A program made the translations under genes and the position numbers. The notes below the pieces were generated by a model. That model searched no databases and was not told the origin of the DNA. It worked only from the letters and a program-made list of their open reading frames with translations. From assembly GCF_050315115.1 (NCBI RefSeq), contig NZ_JBNPOJ010000002.1, forward strand, positions 123,228 through 187,227: DNA of 64,000 bases, given 5' to 3'. Of this stretch, positions 42,579 through 50,857 are shown piece after piece. Origin of the DNA: Peptoniphilus_A sp022767005. Its GTDB lineage: Bacteria; Bacillota; Clostridia; Tissierellales; Peptoniphilaceae. Position 1 is the first letter of the stretch; each line of letters begins with the position of its first letter.

Positions 42579-43805
42579 TCACTTTAAAATAACTTTGTGA
42601 TAAACTTTTTTGCCCTTTCGAATAATAATTTCGCCATTTTTGAAATCATCTTTAGTAAGTTCAAGCTTAGGATCACTTACTTTTTTATCGTCAATGCTAA
42701 CTCCACCTTGAGTTATAAGTCTTCTACCTTCAGAATTTGTTTTAATAAGACCTAGTTCAGTCATTAAATTTAAAATCCCAACAGGTTCATTGAATTTATC
42801 TGAGGACATTTCAGTTGAAGGTATGTCATCAGAATCTTTTTTGCCACCGAAAAGTGAATGTGAAGCATCGAGGGCAGATTTTGCAGCTTCTTCTCCGTGA
42901 ATATCCTTTACAACTTCATAAGCCAAAACTTCCTTTGCTTTATTTAATTCAGCACCTTCCAATTTTTCGTATTCAGCAATTTTATCGAGAGGAAGCATTG
43001 TGAGAAGTTTCATAAATTTAATGACATCTCTATCATCGCAGTTTCTCAAATACTGGAACATTTCATAAGGAGTAGTCTTTTTTGGATCAAGCCAAATTGC
43101 ACCAGCCATAGTCTTGCCCATTTTGATTCCAGCAGCAGTAGTTAAAAGTTTAAAAGTCATTGCATAAACTTTGTCATTTTCTAATTTTCTAACGAGCTCA
43201 TATCCACCAAGGATATTTGACCATTGGTCTGAACCGCCGACTTCTAGCTTGCAGTGGTGTTTTCTGTAAAGATATAAGAAGTCGTAGGATTGCATAAGCA
43301 TATAAGAAAATTCAAAGAAAGTAAGTCCCTGTTCCATTCTGTTTTTGTAACAATCAAATTGTAGCATTCTATTTACAGAGAAATGAACGCCGATTTCTCT
43401 AACGAAATCTAAGAAATTTAATTTCAAAAGCCAGTCTGCGTTATTTTCGATAATGCCCTTGCCCTCAGAAAAATCTAAGAAATTAGAAATTTGTTCCTTA
43501 AATCTTTGAGCATTGTAATTAATAGTTTCCCTGTCCATGAGAGTTCTCATGTCGCTCTTGCCAGATGGGTCGCCAATAGTTGTAGTTCCACCGCCAAGTA
43601 GAGCTATTGGAATGTGCCCTGCTCTTTGCATATGTTGCATTACCCTAATTTGAATAAAGTGGCCGAGAGTTAGTGAGTCTGCAGTTGCATCAAAGCCAAC
43701 ATAAAAAGTAACAGGCTCCTTACCTAGCATTTCTCTTAATTCATCTTCATAAGTACATTGATCTAGGTAACCTCTCTCGCTTAAAACATCAAATACATTT
43801 TCCAT
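42579..43805 (-). CDS. tyrS: Tyrosyl-tRNA synthetase
   Basis: A 408-residue class I synthetase of normal length. The HIGH-equivalent is Leu-Gly-His-Phe (47-50), Tyr-binding parts include Tyr-Val-Gly-Phe-Asp-Ala-Thr-Ala-Asp and Gly-Gly-Ser-Asp-Gln-Trp near residue 190, the KMSKS-equivalent is Lys-Met-Gly-Lys-Thr near residue 230, and the C-terminal ~70 residues are an S4 RNA-binding domain. It charges tRNA-Tyr. Expression is controlled by the tyrosine T-box just upstream. Confidence 0.97.
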   Translation of the reverse strand: MENVFDVLSERGYLDQCTYEDELREMLGKEPVTFYVGFDATADSLTLGHFIQIRVMQHMQRAGHIPIALLGGGTTTIGDPSGKSDMRTLMDRETINYNAQRFKEQISNFLDFSEGKGIIENNADWLLKLNFLDFVREIGVHFSVNRMLQFDCYKNRMEQGLTFFEFSYMLMQSYDFLYLYRKHHCKLEVGGSDQWSNILGGYELVRKLENDKVYAMTFKLLTTAAGIKMGKTMAGAIWLDPKKTTPYEMFQYLRNCDDRDVIKFMKLLTMLPLDKIAEYEKLEGAELNKAKEVLAYEVVKDIHGEEAAKSALDASHSLFGGKKDSDDIPSTEMSSDKFNEPVGILNLMTELGLIKTNSEGRRLITQGGVSIDDKKVSDPKLELTKDDFKNGEIIIRKGKKVYHKVILK

Positions 43806-43959
43806 AATTCCTCCAAAAAAAATAAAAAGAGCCCCATGATGAAAGGACGCATTCGTGGTACCACCTTTCTTCGCCGAGGCCTCAAAAATTAATAGACTCC
43901 AATATTGTAATTCAGCTTTCGCTTACTGTATATCTTCTCCGTCTTATATTCATACTATT
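43806..43959 (-). promoter_or_regulatory. T-box leader of tyrS, compact form
   Basis: A tRNA-sensing leader of only about 154 bases from the predicted start. The T-box core GGTGGTACCACG (43854-43865) ends in the TGGT bulge that pairs with the tRNA-Tyr 3' end. Stem I runs from 43944 to 43894 (51 bases): AGAC/GTCT base, a GGAG/GGA kink-turn-like loop, ATAT/ATAT, then an AGTA/GAA specifier loop with codon TAC (43907-43909), the Tyr codon. Where other T-boxes have a long distal stem, it has AGC closed by a GAAA loop. A terminator hairpin (43829-43850) with a T-run follows. Confidence 0.85.
43815..43850 (-). terminator. Attenuator of the tyrS T-box
   Basis: GTCCT pairs with GGGGC around a short loop, with flanking bases adding weak pairs, followed on the minus strand by TTTTTATTTTTTTT. 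It forms when tRNA-Tyr is charged. Confidence 0.65.
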
Positions 43960-43965
43960 TATGAT

Positions 43966-43994
43966 ATAATAATCGAAAAAAAATAAATTGTCAA
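43966..43994 (-). promoter_or_regulatory. Promoter of tyrS
   Basis: On the minus strand a perfect TTGACA (43989-43994) and TATTAT (43966-43971) are separated by 17 bases. The -35 box lies about 14 bases before the divergent acpS start. Confidence 0.8.
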
Positions 43995-44007
43995 ATGGGG
44001 TGAAACT

Positions 44008-45189
44008 TTGATTGGGATAGATATTGTAGAAGTAAAACGAATAGAAAAAGTAATAAAGGAGCACGCAAATTTTCTCCAAAAAGTTTTTAACGAAGATGAA
44101 ATAGAAAGAATAAGTAAAAGAAAAAACCCTTACGAGAGAATTGCAGGGATGTATGCGGCAAAGGAAGCAGTTTCAAAGGCAATGACTACTGGCATAGGCA
44201 AAATTTCCTTTCACGATATAAAGATAAAATACATAAAAGATACACCCTATGCAGAAGTTTTTGACCAAAAATTTTATCTATCTATTAGCCACGAGAGGAA
44301 TTACGCAATTGCAATTGCAAAATTAGCTTGCGAAAAATTTACTGAAAGTATGGAAGAAAAAATAATTTTAGATGAAAAAATAAAATCCCTTTGGAAAAAT
44401 AGAGAAGAGGACACACACAAGGGCGACTTTGGGAAAATAGCCATAATAGGAGGTTCTCTTGGCATGACAGGTTCATCTTATCTATCTTCAAATGCAGCAC
44501 TAAAAGCAGGAGCAGGTCTTGTGTATAATATTGTGCCAGGAGAAATTTTTGACCTTATGTCTATAAAATTCCTAGAGCCCATTGCAAAAACTTTTTCTAA
44601 CTTAGATGAAATGGAAAAATTTTTATTAGGGCTTGACTGCGTAGCCATGGGTCCAGGCATGGGTCTTGGCGAATATGCAAAAGCTGTTTTTAAAAAAGTA
44701 ATAAAAATGAAAAAAAATCTCTTGATAGATGCCGATGGACTAAATATTTTGTCAAAAAATTTAGAGCTTTTAGATGAGAGAGAGGATTTTACAACAATTT
44801 TAACTCCACATGAAGGAGAGTTTGCAAGGCTCACGGGACTATCTTTAGATGAAATAAAAAATAATCGCGAGAGAGTTGCCTTTGATTTTGCAAAAAAACA
44901 TAAAGTCATTTTAGTTTTAAAGGGGCATAATACAATTGTTACAAAGGGCGATGAAATTTATGTAAATAATACAGGGAATTCTGGCATGGCAACGGCAGGA
45001 TCAGGCGATGTCTTGACTGGGATAATTTCTGCCTTTATGAAAAATTATTCTCTATTTGATGCAGCCAAACTTGCAGTGTATGTTCATGGGCTTTCTGGAG
45101 ATATTTATGCGAAGAAAAATTCAAAGACGAGCCTAAGGGCAAGGGATATAATAGAAAATTTAGATAAGGTTTTCAATTTAATTGAATGA
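44008..45189 (+). CDS. acpS: Fusion of holo-ACP synthase and NAD(P)H-hydrate dehydratase
   Basis: A 393-residue two-domain protein. Residues 1-~113 are AcpS: Gly-Ile-Asp-Ile-Val near the start and Ala-Ala-Lys-Glu-Ala-Val-Ser-Lys-Ala, moving phosphopantetheine from CoA to acyl carrier protein. Residues ~130-393 are the NnrD (CARKD) domain: Gly-Asp-Phe-Gly-Lys-Ile-Ala-Ile-Ile-Gly-Gly-Ser, Leu-Thr-Pro-His-Glu-Gly-Glu-Phe, and the ATP/ADP-site Gly-Ser-Gly-Asp-Val-Leu-Thr-Gly, which repairs hydrated NAD(P)H. The usual NnrE epimerase domain between them is missing. The start is a TTG at 44008, after a GGGGTGA site; it gives the expected AcpS beginning. Confidence 0.88.
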   Translation: MIGIDIVEVKRIEKVIKEHANFLQKVFNEDEIERISKRKNPYERIAGMYAAKEAVSKAMTTGIGKISFHDIKIKYIKDTPYAEVFDQKFYLSISHERNYAIAIAKLACEKFTESMEEKIILDEKIKSLWKNREEDTHKGDFGKIAIIGGSLGMTGSSYLSSNAALKAGAGLVYNIVPGEIFDLMSIKFLEPIAKTFSNLDEMEKFLLGLDCVAMGPGMGLGEYAKAVFKKVIKMKKNLLIDADGLNILSKNLELLDEREDFTTILTPHEGEFARLTGLSLDEIKNNRERVAFDFAKKHKVILVLKGHNTIVTKGDEIYVNNTGNSGMATAGSGDVLTGIISAFMKNYSLFDAAKLAVYVHGLSGDIYAKKNSKTSLRARDIIENLDKVFNLIE

Positions 45190-45216
45190 AGAAAAAAATA
45201 TTGATTTTTTTAAGGT

Positions 45217-45260
45217 GAAGGAGTAATATGAAATTAAGATAACGTTATCTAAATCTTAAG
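45217..45260 (+). promoter_or_regulatory. Short leader frame overlapping nested palindromes
   Basis: AAGGAG (45218-45223) precedes an ATG that opens a 4-codon frame (Met-Lys-Leu-Arg-stop). Over it lies a perfect 14-bp palindrome AGATAACGTTATCT (45237-45250), and TTAAGAT (45234) also pairs with ATCTTAA (45253), so alternative structures or an operator are possible. The next gene starts at 45272 with a weak ribosome binding site. Confidence 0.35.
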
Positions 45261-45271
45261 TAGATGATCAC

Positions 45272-45949
45272 ATGAAAAAATTAAAAAAATCAATAAGTTT
45301 ATTACTTATAATTGGAATGCTAATTATTAATTTTCCAATGAATATTTTTGCAAGAAGTGAAAATGAAGGAATTAATATTGAATTAAAAAATAGTAATACC
45401 TTAGAAGTTGTAGAGGACGGAGTAAAAAGTTATATAGAAGTTGATGAATCTGATGATTACAGAAATGTTTATGTAAAAAGTGAAGAAGGAAATATCATAG
45501 GCGAGTTTAGATATGATAAAATTTCAGGACAATTATATTCTTCTTTTACTAATAAAGTTTTTGAGTTAGAAAATGAGTATAAAGAAGATTCAAATGAAAT
45601 GTCTTTTTATTCAAGAACATATAGTTCTTTAGATTGTGATCCAAATGCTTCTTATTATAAAGCACCAAGCAGGATAACTTATTATCAGTTGGTAAGTTAT
45701 GTTGGTAATGCAGTAAGTGCTGCGAATTTTACAGCCGCTATAGTGGGATGCGTAGGCATAACTCTTGGGCAAATAGCAGCACCTATTTTATCGACTGTAA
45801 GTGATTGGATAGAGGCGTCACAAAATAAAAACGAAACGTATTTAATGAATCATGGCATAAAAATTTACTACGAAGGATATTGTATATTTAATCATAGAGC
45901 TAATAGATATATAGTAATGTATGATGTTGTTGATGTTGGGAGATATTAA
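45272..45949 (+). CDS. Secreted protein of unknown function (candidate bacteriocin-like)
   Basis: A 225-residue protein with a clear signal peptide (Lys-rich start, Leu/Ile core, Phe-Ala-Arg end near residue 27). The mature part has an acidic beta-rich front (~28-110), then Cys-Asp-Pro-Asn-Ala-Ser-Tyr-Tyr, and a hydrophobic Ala/Gly/Ile stretch around residues 150-175 that contains a Cys, followed by a Tyr-rich end with one more Cys. It is the first of three genes, followed by two small membrane proteins, a layout seen for large secreted bacteriocins with immunity proteins. A link to geobacillin-26-like proteins is only an impression. Confidence 0.6.
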   Translation: MKKLKKSISLLLIIGMLIINFPMNIFARSENEGINIELKNSNTLEVVEDGVKSYIEVDESDDYRNVYVKSEEGNIIGEFRYDKISGQLYSSFTNKVFELENEYKEDSNEMSFYSRTYSSLDCDPNASYYKAPSRITYYQLVSYVGNAVSAANFTAAIVGCVGITLGQIAAPILSTVSDWIEASQNKNETYLMNHGIKIYYEGYCIFNHRANRYIVMYDVVDVGRY

Positions 45950-45960
45950 AGGAATATAAT

Positions 45961-46218
45961 ATGAAATCTTATCAATTTAAAGTGAAAGCTCTATGGTTAA
46001 TATTAAATATTTTTGCCACAACAATAATATCTAATTCTGTGAAAAATCATAAGAGTCCAATGATAATAGCAGGGGTTGGATTATTAGCTATCTTTTTCAA
46101 TTTGATTTGGATAAAAAAAGAAAGGGACAATTGGAGTAAGGGATACAAGATAGCCATGGGTATTTATGTAGTAGTTTTAATTTTATTTACAATTAGCATG
46201 GTTAGAATGTCAATGTAA
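45961..46218 (+). CDS. Small membrane protein (85 residues)
   Basis: A three-helix hydrophobic protein: segments at about residues 10-25, 33-50 and 62-80, with basic short loops. It begins 11 bases after the secreted protein gene. I recognise no family; as a small membrane protein beside a secreted protein it could be an immunity protein. Confidence 0.5.
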   Translation: MKSYQFKVKALWLILNIFATTIISNSVKNHKSPMIIAGVGLLAIFFNLIWIKKERDNWSKGYKIAMGIYVVVLILFTISMVRMSM

Positions 46219-46228
46219 AGGAGTTATT

Positions 46229-46498
46229 ATGTTTAAAAGTAGAAAAATACTTTTTATAGTTTTATTTGCCCTTGACCTTATTTATACATATTGTGCACTC
46301 ACTGGAGTGGCAAAATTTTTTCACAGGCTTAGAGGGCCTATTTATACTCAAATTCTTTGGTATCTAATGGTTTTTGCACCGGCAATTGTTCACTACCTAC
46401 CAGGAGGAACAAAATATAATTTAAAAGAAACAAAAAAATACACAATTCCTTTATTGATTATGATTGCAATAAATTTTGTAATACCTATGTATTTATAA
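46229..46498 (+). CDS. Small membrane protein (89 residues)
   Basis: A hydrophobic protein with segments at about residues 7-26, 38-55 and 70-87, and a central polar Arg-Leu-Arg-Gly-Pro-Ile-Tyr. It starts 10 bases after the previous gene with an AAAGGAG site, so the three genes form one operon. Its family is not recognised. Confidence 0.5.
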   Translation: MFKSRKILFIVLFALDLIYTYCALTGVAKFFHRLRGPIYTQILWYLMVFAPAIVHYLPGGTKYNLKETKKYTIPLLIMIAINFVIPMYL

Positions 46499-46636
46499 TA
46501 GATTTATTAAAAATTTGTAAAAAATAAAATTAATTCCTATTATTTGAGTATAATAATAAAAATTGTGTTAAAATAATACTAGGATTGTTCATAGATCAAT
46601 CTTTAAAATCTCTCTTGCCTTAAAAGGTGAAAAAAT

Positions 46637-46981
46637 ATGATGATAAAAAGAGGGGATATATTTTATGCCGACCTGTCGCCAGTTATTGGTTCAGAACAGG
46701 GAGGAGTAAGGCCCGTAGTTGTTGTTCAAAACGACATTGGAAACAAATACTCGCCTACTACAATTGTTGCTGCAATTACATCTCAACTTAACAAGGCGAA
46801 GTTACCAACGCATGTTAATGTAAGGGCTAAAGATGTTCCACTTCCAAAAAATTCTGTAATTTTAATGGAACAGCTAAGGACCATAGATAAAAAAAGGTTG
46901 AGGGAGAAAATCGGTAAATTCGACAAGGATGTTATGGACGAGATAGACGCTGCAGTAAAGGTTAGTTTGGCGATGAAATAA
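46637..46981 (+). CDS. mazF: MazF/EndoA-type mRNA interferase
   Basis: A 114-residue type II toxin. It opens with Ile-Lys-Arg-Gly-Asp-Ile-Phe-Tyr-Ala-Asp-Leu and has Gly-Gly-Val-Arg-Pro-Val-Val-Val-Val-Gln-Asn and Val-Ile-Leu-Met-Glu-Gln-Leu-Arg-Thr-Ile, the pattern of Bacillus EndoA and chromosomal MazF, which cut mRNA at specific short sites. No antitoxin gene is upstream: the 138 bases before it and the three genes beyond are unrelated. In Bacillus the order acpS-alr-ndoAI-ndoA is known, which fits its place after acpS, with the middle genes replaced. Confidence 0.93.
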   Translation: MMIKRGDIFYADLSPVIGSEQGGVRPVVVVQNDIGNKYSPTTIVAAITSQLNKAKLPTHVNVRAKDVPLPKNSVILMEQLRTIDKKRLREKIGKFDKDVMDEIDAAVKVSLAMK

Positions 46982-47002
46982 TTGAACAGCATACATATCT
47001 AA

Positions 47003-47032
47003 AGACTACTTCTTTTGAGGTAGTCTTTTTTT
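47003..47032 (+). terminator. Intrinsic terminator after mazF
   Basis: Stem AGACTAC(TTC)/(GAG)GTAGTCT with a TTTT loop, followed by seven Ts. Confidence 0.88.
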
Positions 47033-47090
47033 GAGTTTTTATTTATAGAAATAGAAGTGTCTATGTGATAAACTTATGGTGGAGATATTT

Positions 47091-47843
47091 ATGGAAAAAA
47101 TAAAAATTTTTGGAGTTGAAATTTTTAATATTGATAATAAAGAGTGTGAAAATATTTTAAGGGACTTTTTAAAGTCAGATGGTCTTAAAAAAATTTACAC
47201 GCCAAATACTGAAATCGTCATGGCGGCTAAAAGAGATGAAAATCTTAGACATTTAGTTAATTCAGGGGATTTAGTCTTAGCTGATGGCATTGGTCTTATT
47301 TATGCATCAAAGATTAGGAAAAAACCATTAAAGGAAAGAGTTACGGGCTTTGACACTTCCATTAAGTTATTGGAACTTGCAGATGAAATGGGACTAAATT
47401 TATATTTTTTAGGTGGCAAGGAAGGCGTGGCAGAGGATGCTGCAAAGTCAGTCAACGAGAAGTATAAAAATGCTAATGTGGCAGGATTTCACAATGGCTA
47501 TTTCAATTCTAGGATAGATGGCGAAACATCTAGTGAAGAAAAGAAAATAATTGAAGAGATTAACAGTAAGGATATTGATATTGTATTCGTTGGTTTTGGC
47601 TTTCCTCGTCAAGAAAAGTGGATTGAGGAATTTAAAGATTATATTAAGGCAAAAGTTATTATTGGCAATGGCGGTGTCCTTGATATTTTATCGGGAAGGG
47701 CAAATAGAGCTCCCAAGATTTTTATCAAGCTTGGATTAGAGTGGCTTTATAGACTTTTAAAAAACCCTTCGAGGATTAAAAGACAAATTGATTTGCCAAA
47801 GTTTTTGTTCGCAGTTATGAGAGATAAAAATTCAGTTGAGTGA
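47091..47843 (+). CDS. tagA: WecG/TagA/CpsF family glycosyltransferase
   Basis: A 250-residue protein of the family that adds N-acetylmannosamine to lipid-linked GlcNAc in wall teichoic acid or similar polymers. Motifs are Thr-Pro-Asn-Thr-Glu-Ile-Val near residue 36, Leu-Ala-Asp-Gly-Ile-Gly-Leu with the catalytic-type Asp, and Gly-Phe-Gly-Phe-Pro-Arg-Gln-Glu-Lys-Trp near residue 171. The ATG at 47091 has GGTGGAG six bases upstream. Its stop overlaps the ribosome binding region of transketolase. Confidence 0.9.
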   Translation: MEKIKIFGVEIFNIDNKECENILRDFLKSDGLKKIYTPNTEIVMAAKRDENLRHLVNSGDLVLADGIGLIYASKIRKKPLKERVTGFDTSIKLLELADEMGLNLYFLGGKEGVAEDAAKSVNEKYKNANVAGFHNGYFNSRIDGETSSEEKKIIEEINSKDIDIVFVGFGFPRQEKWIEEFKDYIKAKVIIGNGGVLDILSGRANRAPKIFIKLGLEWLYRLLKNPSRIKRQIDLPKFLFAVMRDKNSVE

Positions 47844-47854
47844 GGAGTGGAATT

Positions 47855-49804
47855 TTGAACATCGAAAATAAAGCAGTTAATACTATAAGAATGCTGTCAG
47901 TTGATCAAATTGAAAGTGCAAATTCAGGACACCCTGGTCTACCACTTGGTGCAGCACCAATGGCTTATGCACTTTTTAAAAATCATTTAGTAAGAGATTC
48001 TAAGGATTTAGATTGGGAAAATAGAGATAGATTTATTTTGTCTGCGGGACATGGCTCTGCTCTTTTGTATTCACTTTTCTATTTATTTGATTATGGTCTA
48101 AGCCTTGATGATTTAAAGAACTTTAGACAACTTGACTCAAAAACTCCGGGACATCCTGAGTATGGCCACACTAAGGGTGTGGAAGCAACTACTGGTCCAC
48201 TAGGTCAAGGTATTGCCATGGCAGTTGGTATGGCAATTGCAGAAGAAAAACTCGCAGCTATTTACAATAAAGATGATTTAAAACTAGTTGACCACTATAC
48301 TTATGCCCTTGTAGGCGATGGATGTTTAATGGAAGGAATTTCCAACGAGGCATCATCTCTTGCGGGAACATTAAAATTAAGCAAATTAATTGTACTTTAT
48401 GATTCAAATAAAATTTCTATTGAAGGGTCAACTGATTTGGCTTTCTCTGAAAATGTCCGTGAAAGATATAAGGCACTTGGATGGGATACTTTCCTAGTTG
48501 AAGATGGAAATAATTTAGATGAAATTAATGAAAAAATTGAAGAAGCTAAAAAATCAAACAAACCAGCACTTATTGAAGTAAAGACAAAAATCGGATATGG
48601 TTCACCTAGAGAAGATTCTGCTAAGGCTCATGGCGAACCACTAGGAGCAGAAAATAGAAGGGAAACTAGAAAATTTTTTGGACTTCCTGATGAAGACTTT
48701 TGCGTTTTAGATGATGTAAAAGAGCATTTCCAAAAGATTGTTGAAGAAAATACAAGAAAAGCTTCTGAAAAGAAAAAAATCGAAGAAGAATATGCGAAAA
48801 AATATCCAAAAGAATATGAAGATTACAAAAATTCCTTTAAGTTTGAAAAGAAGGAACTTTTAGAGGATTCTTATTATGATTCCTTTGAAAAGGACATGGC
48901 AACTCGTGCCGTTTCTGGAGAAGTCTTAAATAAAATTGCAAAGGAAAACATCCATATTTTTGGTGGATCTGCAGATTTAGGTCCATCAAACAAGACAATT
49001 TTAAAGGAGGAAGAATATTTCACAGCAGAAAATAGAGCTGGCAGAAATTTAACTTTCGGTGTGCGTGAAAATGCCATGGGAGCAATTACTAATGGAATGT
49101 TATTGCACGGTGGACTTAGAACTTATGCAGCGACTTTTTTAGTTTTCAGCGATTACTTAAAACCAACGATTAGACTTGCCGCTCTTATGAATCTTCCTAA
49201 TGTCTACATTTTTACTCACGACTCCATAGGAGTAGGAGAAGATGGTCCTACTCATGAACCAATTGAACATTTAGCAATGTTAAGGTCAATTCCAGGAGTA
49301 GTTGTTTTAAGACCAGCTGATGGAAGAGAAACTGCAGCAGCACTTAACCTCGCTTTTAATTCTAAGAACACACCTTTTGTACTTGCACTTTCAAGACAAA
49401 ATTTGCCACAACTTGAAAACTCCTCAAGAGACATCAAGAAGGGTGCTTATATAATAAAGAAAGAAGAAGGCGAACTTGAAAAAATTGTAATTGCAACAGG
49501 TTCTGAAGTTTCTCTTGCACTGGATGCAACAGATGGACTAAAGGGCGTTCGTGTAGTTTCAATGCCTTCTATGGAAATTTTTGACGGACAAAGTTCTGAA
49601 TATAAAGAAGAAATTCTTCCTTCAAGTATTACTAAGAGAATTTCAATTGAAGCACTTTCATCCTTTGGATGGCACAAGTACATTGGAATGAAGGGCATGG
49701 CAATTTCTATTGATACCTTTGGCGCAAGTGGAAAAGGTCCTGAAGTCTTTGAGAGATTTGGATTTACAAAAGAAAATATTAGACGAAAGATAGAAGAATT
49801 TTAA
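47855..49804 (+). CDS. tkt: Transketolase
   Basis: A 649-residue, full-length transketolase. It has Gly-His-Pro-Gly-Leu-Pro-Leu-Gly-Ala near residue 24, Ser-Ala-Gly-His-Gly-Ser-Ala-Leu-Leu, the thiamine diphosphate motif Gly-Asp-Gly-Cys-Leu-Met-Glu-Gly near residue 151 and the PYR-domain segment Phe-Gly-Val-Arg-Glu-Asn-Ala-Met. It exchanges two-carbon units in the non-oxidative pentose phosphate pathway. I chose the TTG at 47855, seven bases after GGAG, over an in-frame GTG at 47840. It appears coupled to tagA. Confidence 0.95.
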   Translation: MNIENKAVNTIRMLSVDQIESANSGHPGLPLGAAPMAYALFKNHLVRDSKDLDWENRDRFILSAGHGSALLYSLFYLFDYGLSLDDLKNFRQLDSKTPGHPEYGHTKGVEATTGPLGQGIAMAVGMAIAEEKLAAIYNKDDLKLVDHYTYALVGDGCLMEGISNEASSLAGTLKLSKLIVLYDSNKISIEGSTDLAFSENVRERYKALGWDTFLVEDGNNLDEINEKIEEAKKSNKPALIEVKTKIGYGSPREDSAKAHGEPLGAENRRETRKFFGLPDEDFCVLDDVKEHFQKIVEENTRKASEKKKIEEEYAKKYPKEYEDYKNSFKFEKKELLEDSYYDSFEKDMATRAVSGEVLNKIAKENIHIFGGSADLGPSNKTILKEEEYFTAENRAGRNLTFGVRENAMGAITNGMLLHGGLRTYAATFLVFSDYLKPTIRLAALMNLPNVYIFTHDSIGVGEDGPTHEPIEHLAMLRSIPGVVVLRPADGRETAAALNLAFNSKNTPFVLALSRQNLPQLENSSRDIKKGAYIIKKEEGELEKIVIATGSEVSLALDATDGLKGVRVVSMPSMEIFDGQSSEYKEEILPSSITKRISIEALSSFGWHKYIGMKGMAISIDTFGASGKGPEVFERFGFTKENIRRKIEEF

Positions 49805-49817
49805 AAATAAATTATTG

Positions 49818-49841
49818 AAAAGGAGGGGGACCTCCTTTTTT
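49818..49841 (+). terminator. Intrinsic terminator after tkt
   Basis: Stem AAAGGAGG/CCTCCTTT with a GGGA loop, followed by Ts. Confidence 0.85.
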
Positions 49842-49857
49842 ACATTGAGAGGTAATG

Positions 49858-50760
49858 ATGAATTTAATTAAAGAAAAAAAGTGGGCAATAATTCTTTCAC
49901 TTTTTGTGATGTTCCTTTGGGGTTCTGCAATTCCACTAATAAAGTTGACATACCTTCATGCAAATATTTTACCTAATGATCCCAGCGGAAAAATTTTAAT
50001 AGCAGGCATAAGGTTTTTTATGGCTGGTCTTTTAACTTATGTATATTTCTTTATTTTTAACAAAGAAAAAGTTGAAAAAGATAAAATAAATTTTAAATTT
50101 ATAATAATTTTATCTTCCATACAAACTACGTTTCAATATATTTTTTACTACATTGGTCTTTCAAACACATTAGGCTCACTTGCAGCGGTAATACAAGGAA
50201 CTAATGCCTTTATACTTGTAGCAATTTCCATTATTTTTATTAGTGATGAAAAATTTACAAAGCGAAAAGGGCTGGCTTTAATAATAGGTTCAATTGGCAT
50301 ACTTATTACAAATGCAAAGGGTGTAGAAGGATTTCGCTTTAAATTTACTGGCGAAGGATTTGTTTTTATTGCAACAACTTTGAACGCATTAGCCGCAGTT
50401 TTAATAAGAAAATACGGGAGAAAGCAAAATCCATTTATTTTAACTGGCACACAGTTTTTACTTGGAGCAATTCCCCTTATAGTTATTGGAGCACTAACAC
50501 ATAAATCTAATGTAAACTTTGACTTTACACTTTTTTTACTTTTATCTTATGGAGCCTTTATATCAGCAACTGGCTTTACAATTTGGACAAGTATTCTACA
50601 AGTGCATAGTTCAAGTGAGTTTGGCATTTATAAATTATTTATTCCAGTTTTCGGAACAATTTTATCGGTAATGTTTCTAGGAGAAAAACTCACAATAAAT
50701 ATTGTTCTAGGGCTTATATTTGTATTTTTAGGAGCATTGGTCCTAAATAAAAAAATCTAA
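49858..50760 (+). CDS. EamA/DMT-family transporter
   Basis: A 300-residue protein with ten membrane helices in two EamA repeats. The first repeat has Trp-Gly-Ser-Ala-Ile-Pro near residue 21 and Arg-Phe-Phe-Met-Ala-Gly, the second ends with Phe-Gly-Thr-Ile-Leu-Ser-Val-Met-Phe-Leu-Gly-Glu near residue 265. These export metabolites such as amino acids; the substrate is unknown. The second of two adjacent ATGs is better spaced from the GAGG site. Confidence 0.85.
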   Translation: MNLIKEKKWAIILSLFVMFLWGSAIPLIKLTYLHANILPNDPSGKILIAGIRFFMAGLLTYVYFFIFNKEKVEKDKINFKFIIILSSIQTTFQYIFYYIGLSNTLGSLAAVIQGTNAFILVAISIIFISDEKFTKRKGLALIIGSIGILITNAKGVEGFRFKFTGEGFVFIATTLNALAAVLIRKYGRKQNPFILTGTQFLLGAIPLIVIGALTHKSNVNFDFTLFLLLSYGAFISATGFTIWTSILQVHSSSEFGIYKLFIPVFGTILSVMFLGEKLTINIVLGLIFVFLGALVLNKKI

Positions 50761-50772
50761 AATAGGAGAAGA

Positions 50773-50797
50773 AAAGAGGTGCAAAGCCTCTTTTTTT
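50773..50797 (+). terminator. Intrinsic terminator after the EamA gene
   Basis: AAAAGAGG/CCTCTTTT stem with a short loop, followed by a T-run. Confidence 0.82.
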
Positions 50798-50857
50798 AAT
50801 TGCAAAAAAATGTAAAAATAAAGGTATAAATGGTATAATGAAATCAGGAGTGGTATT

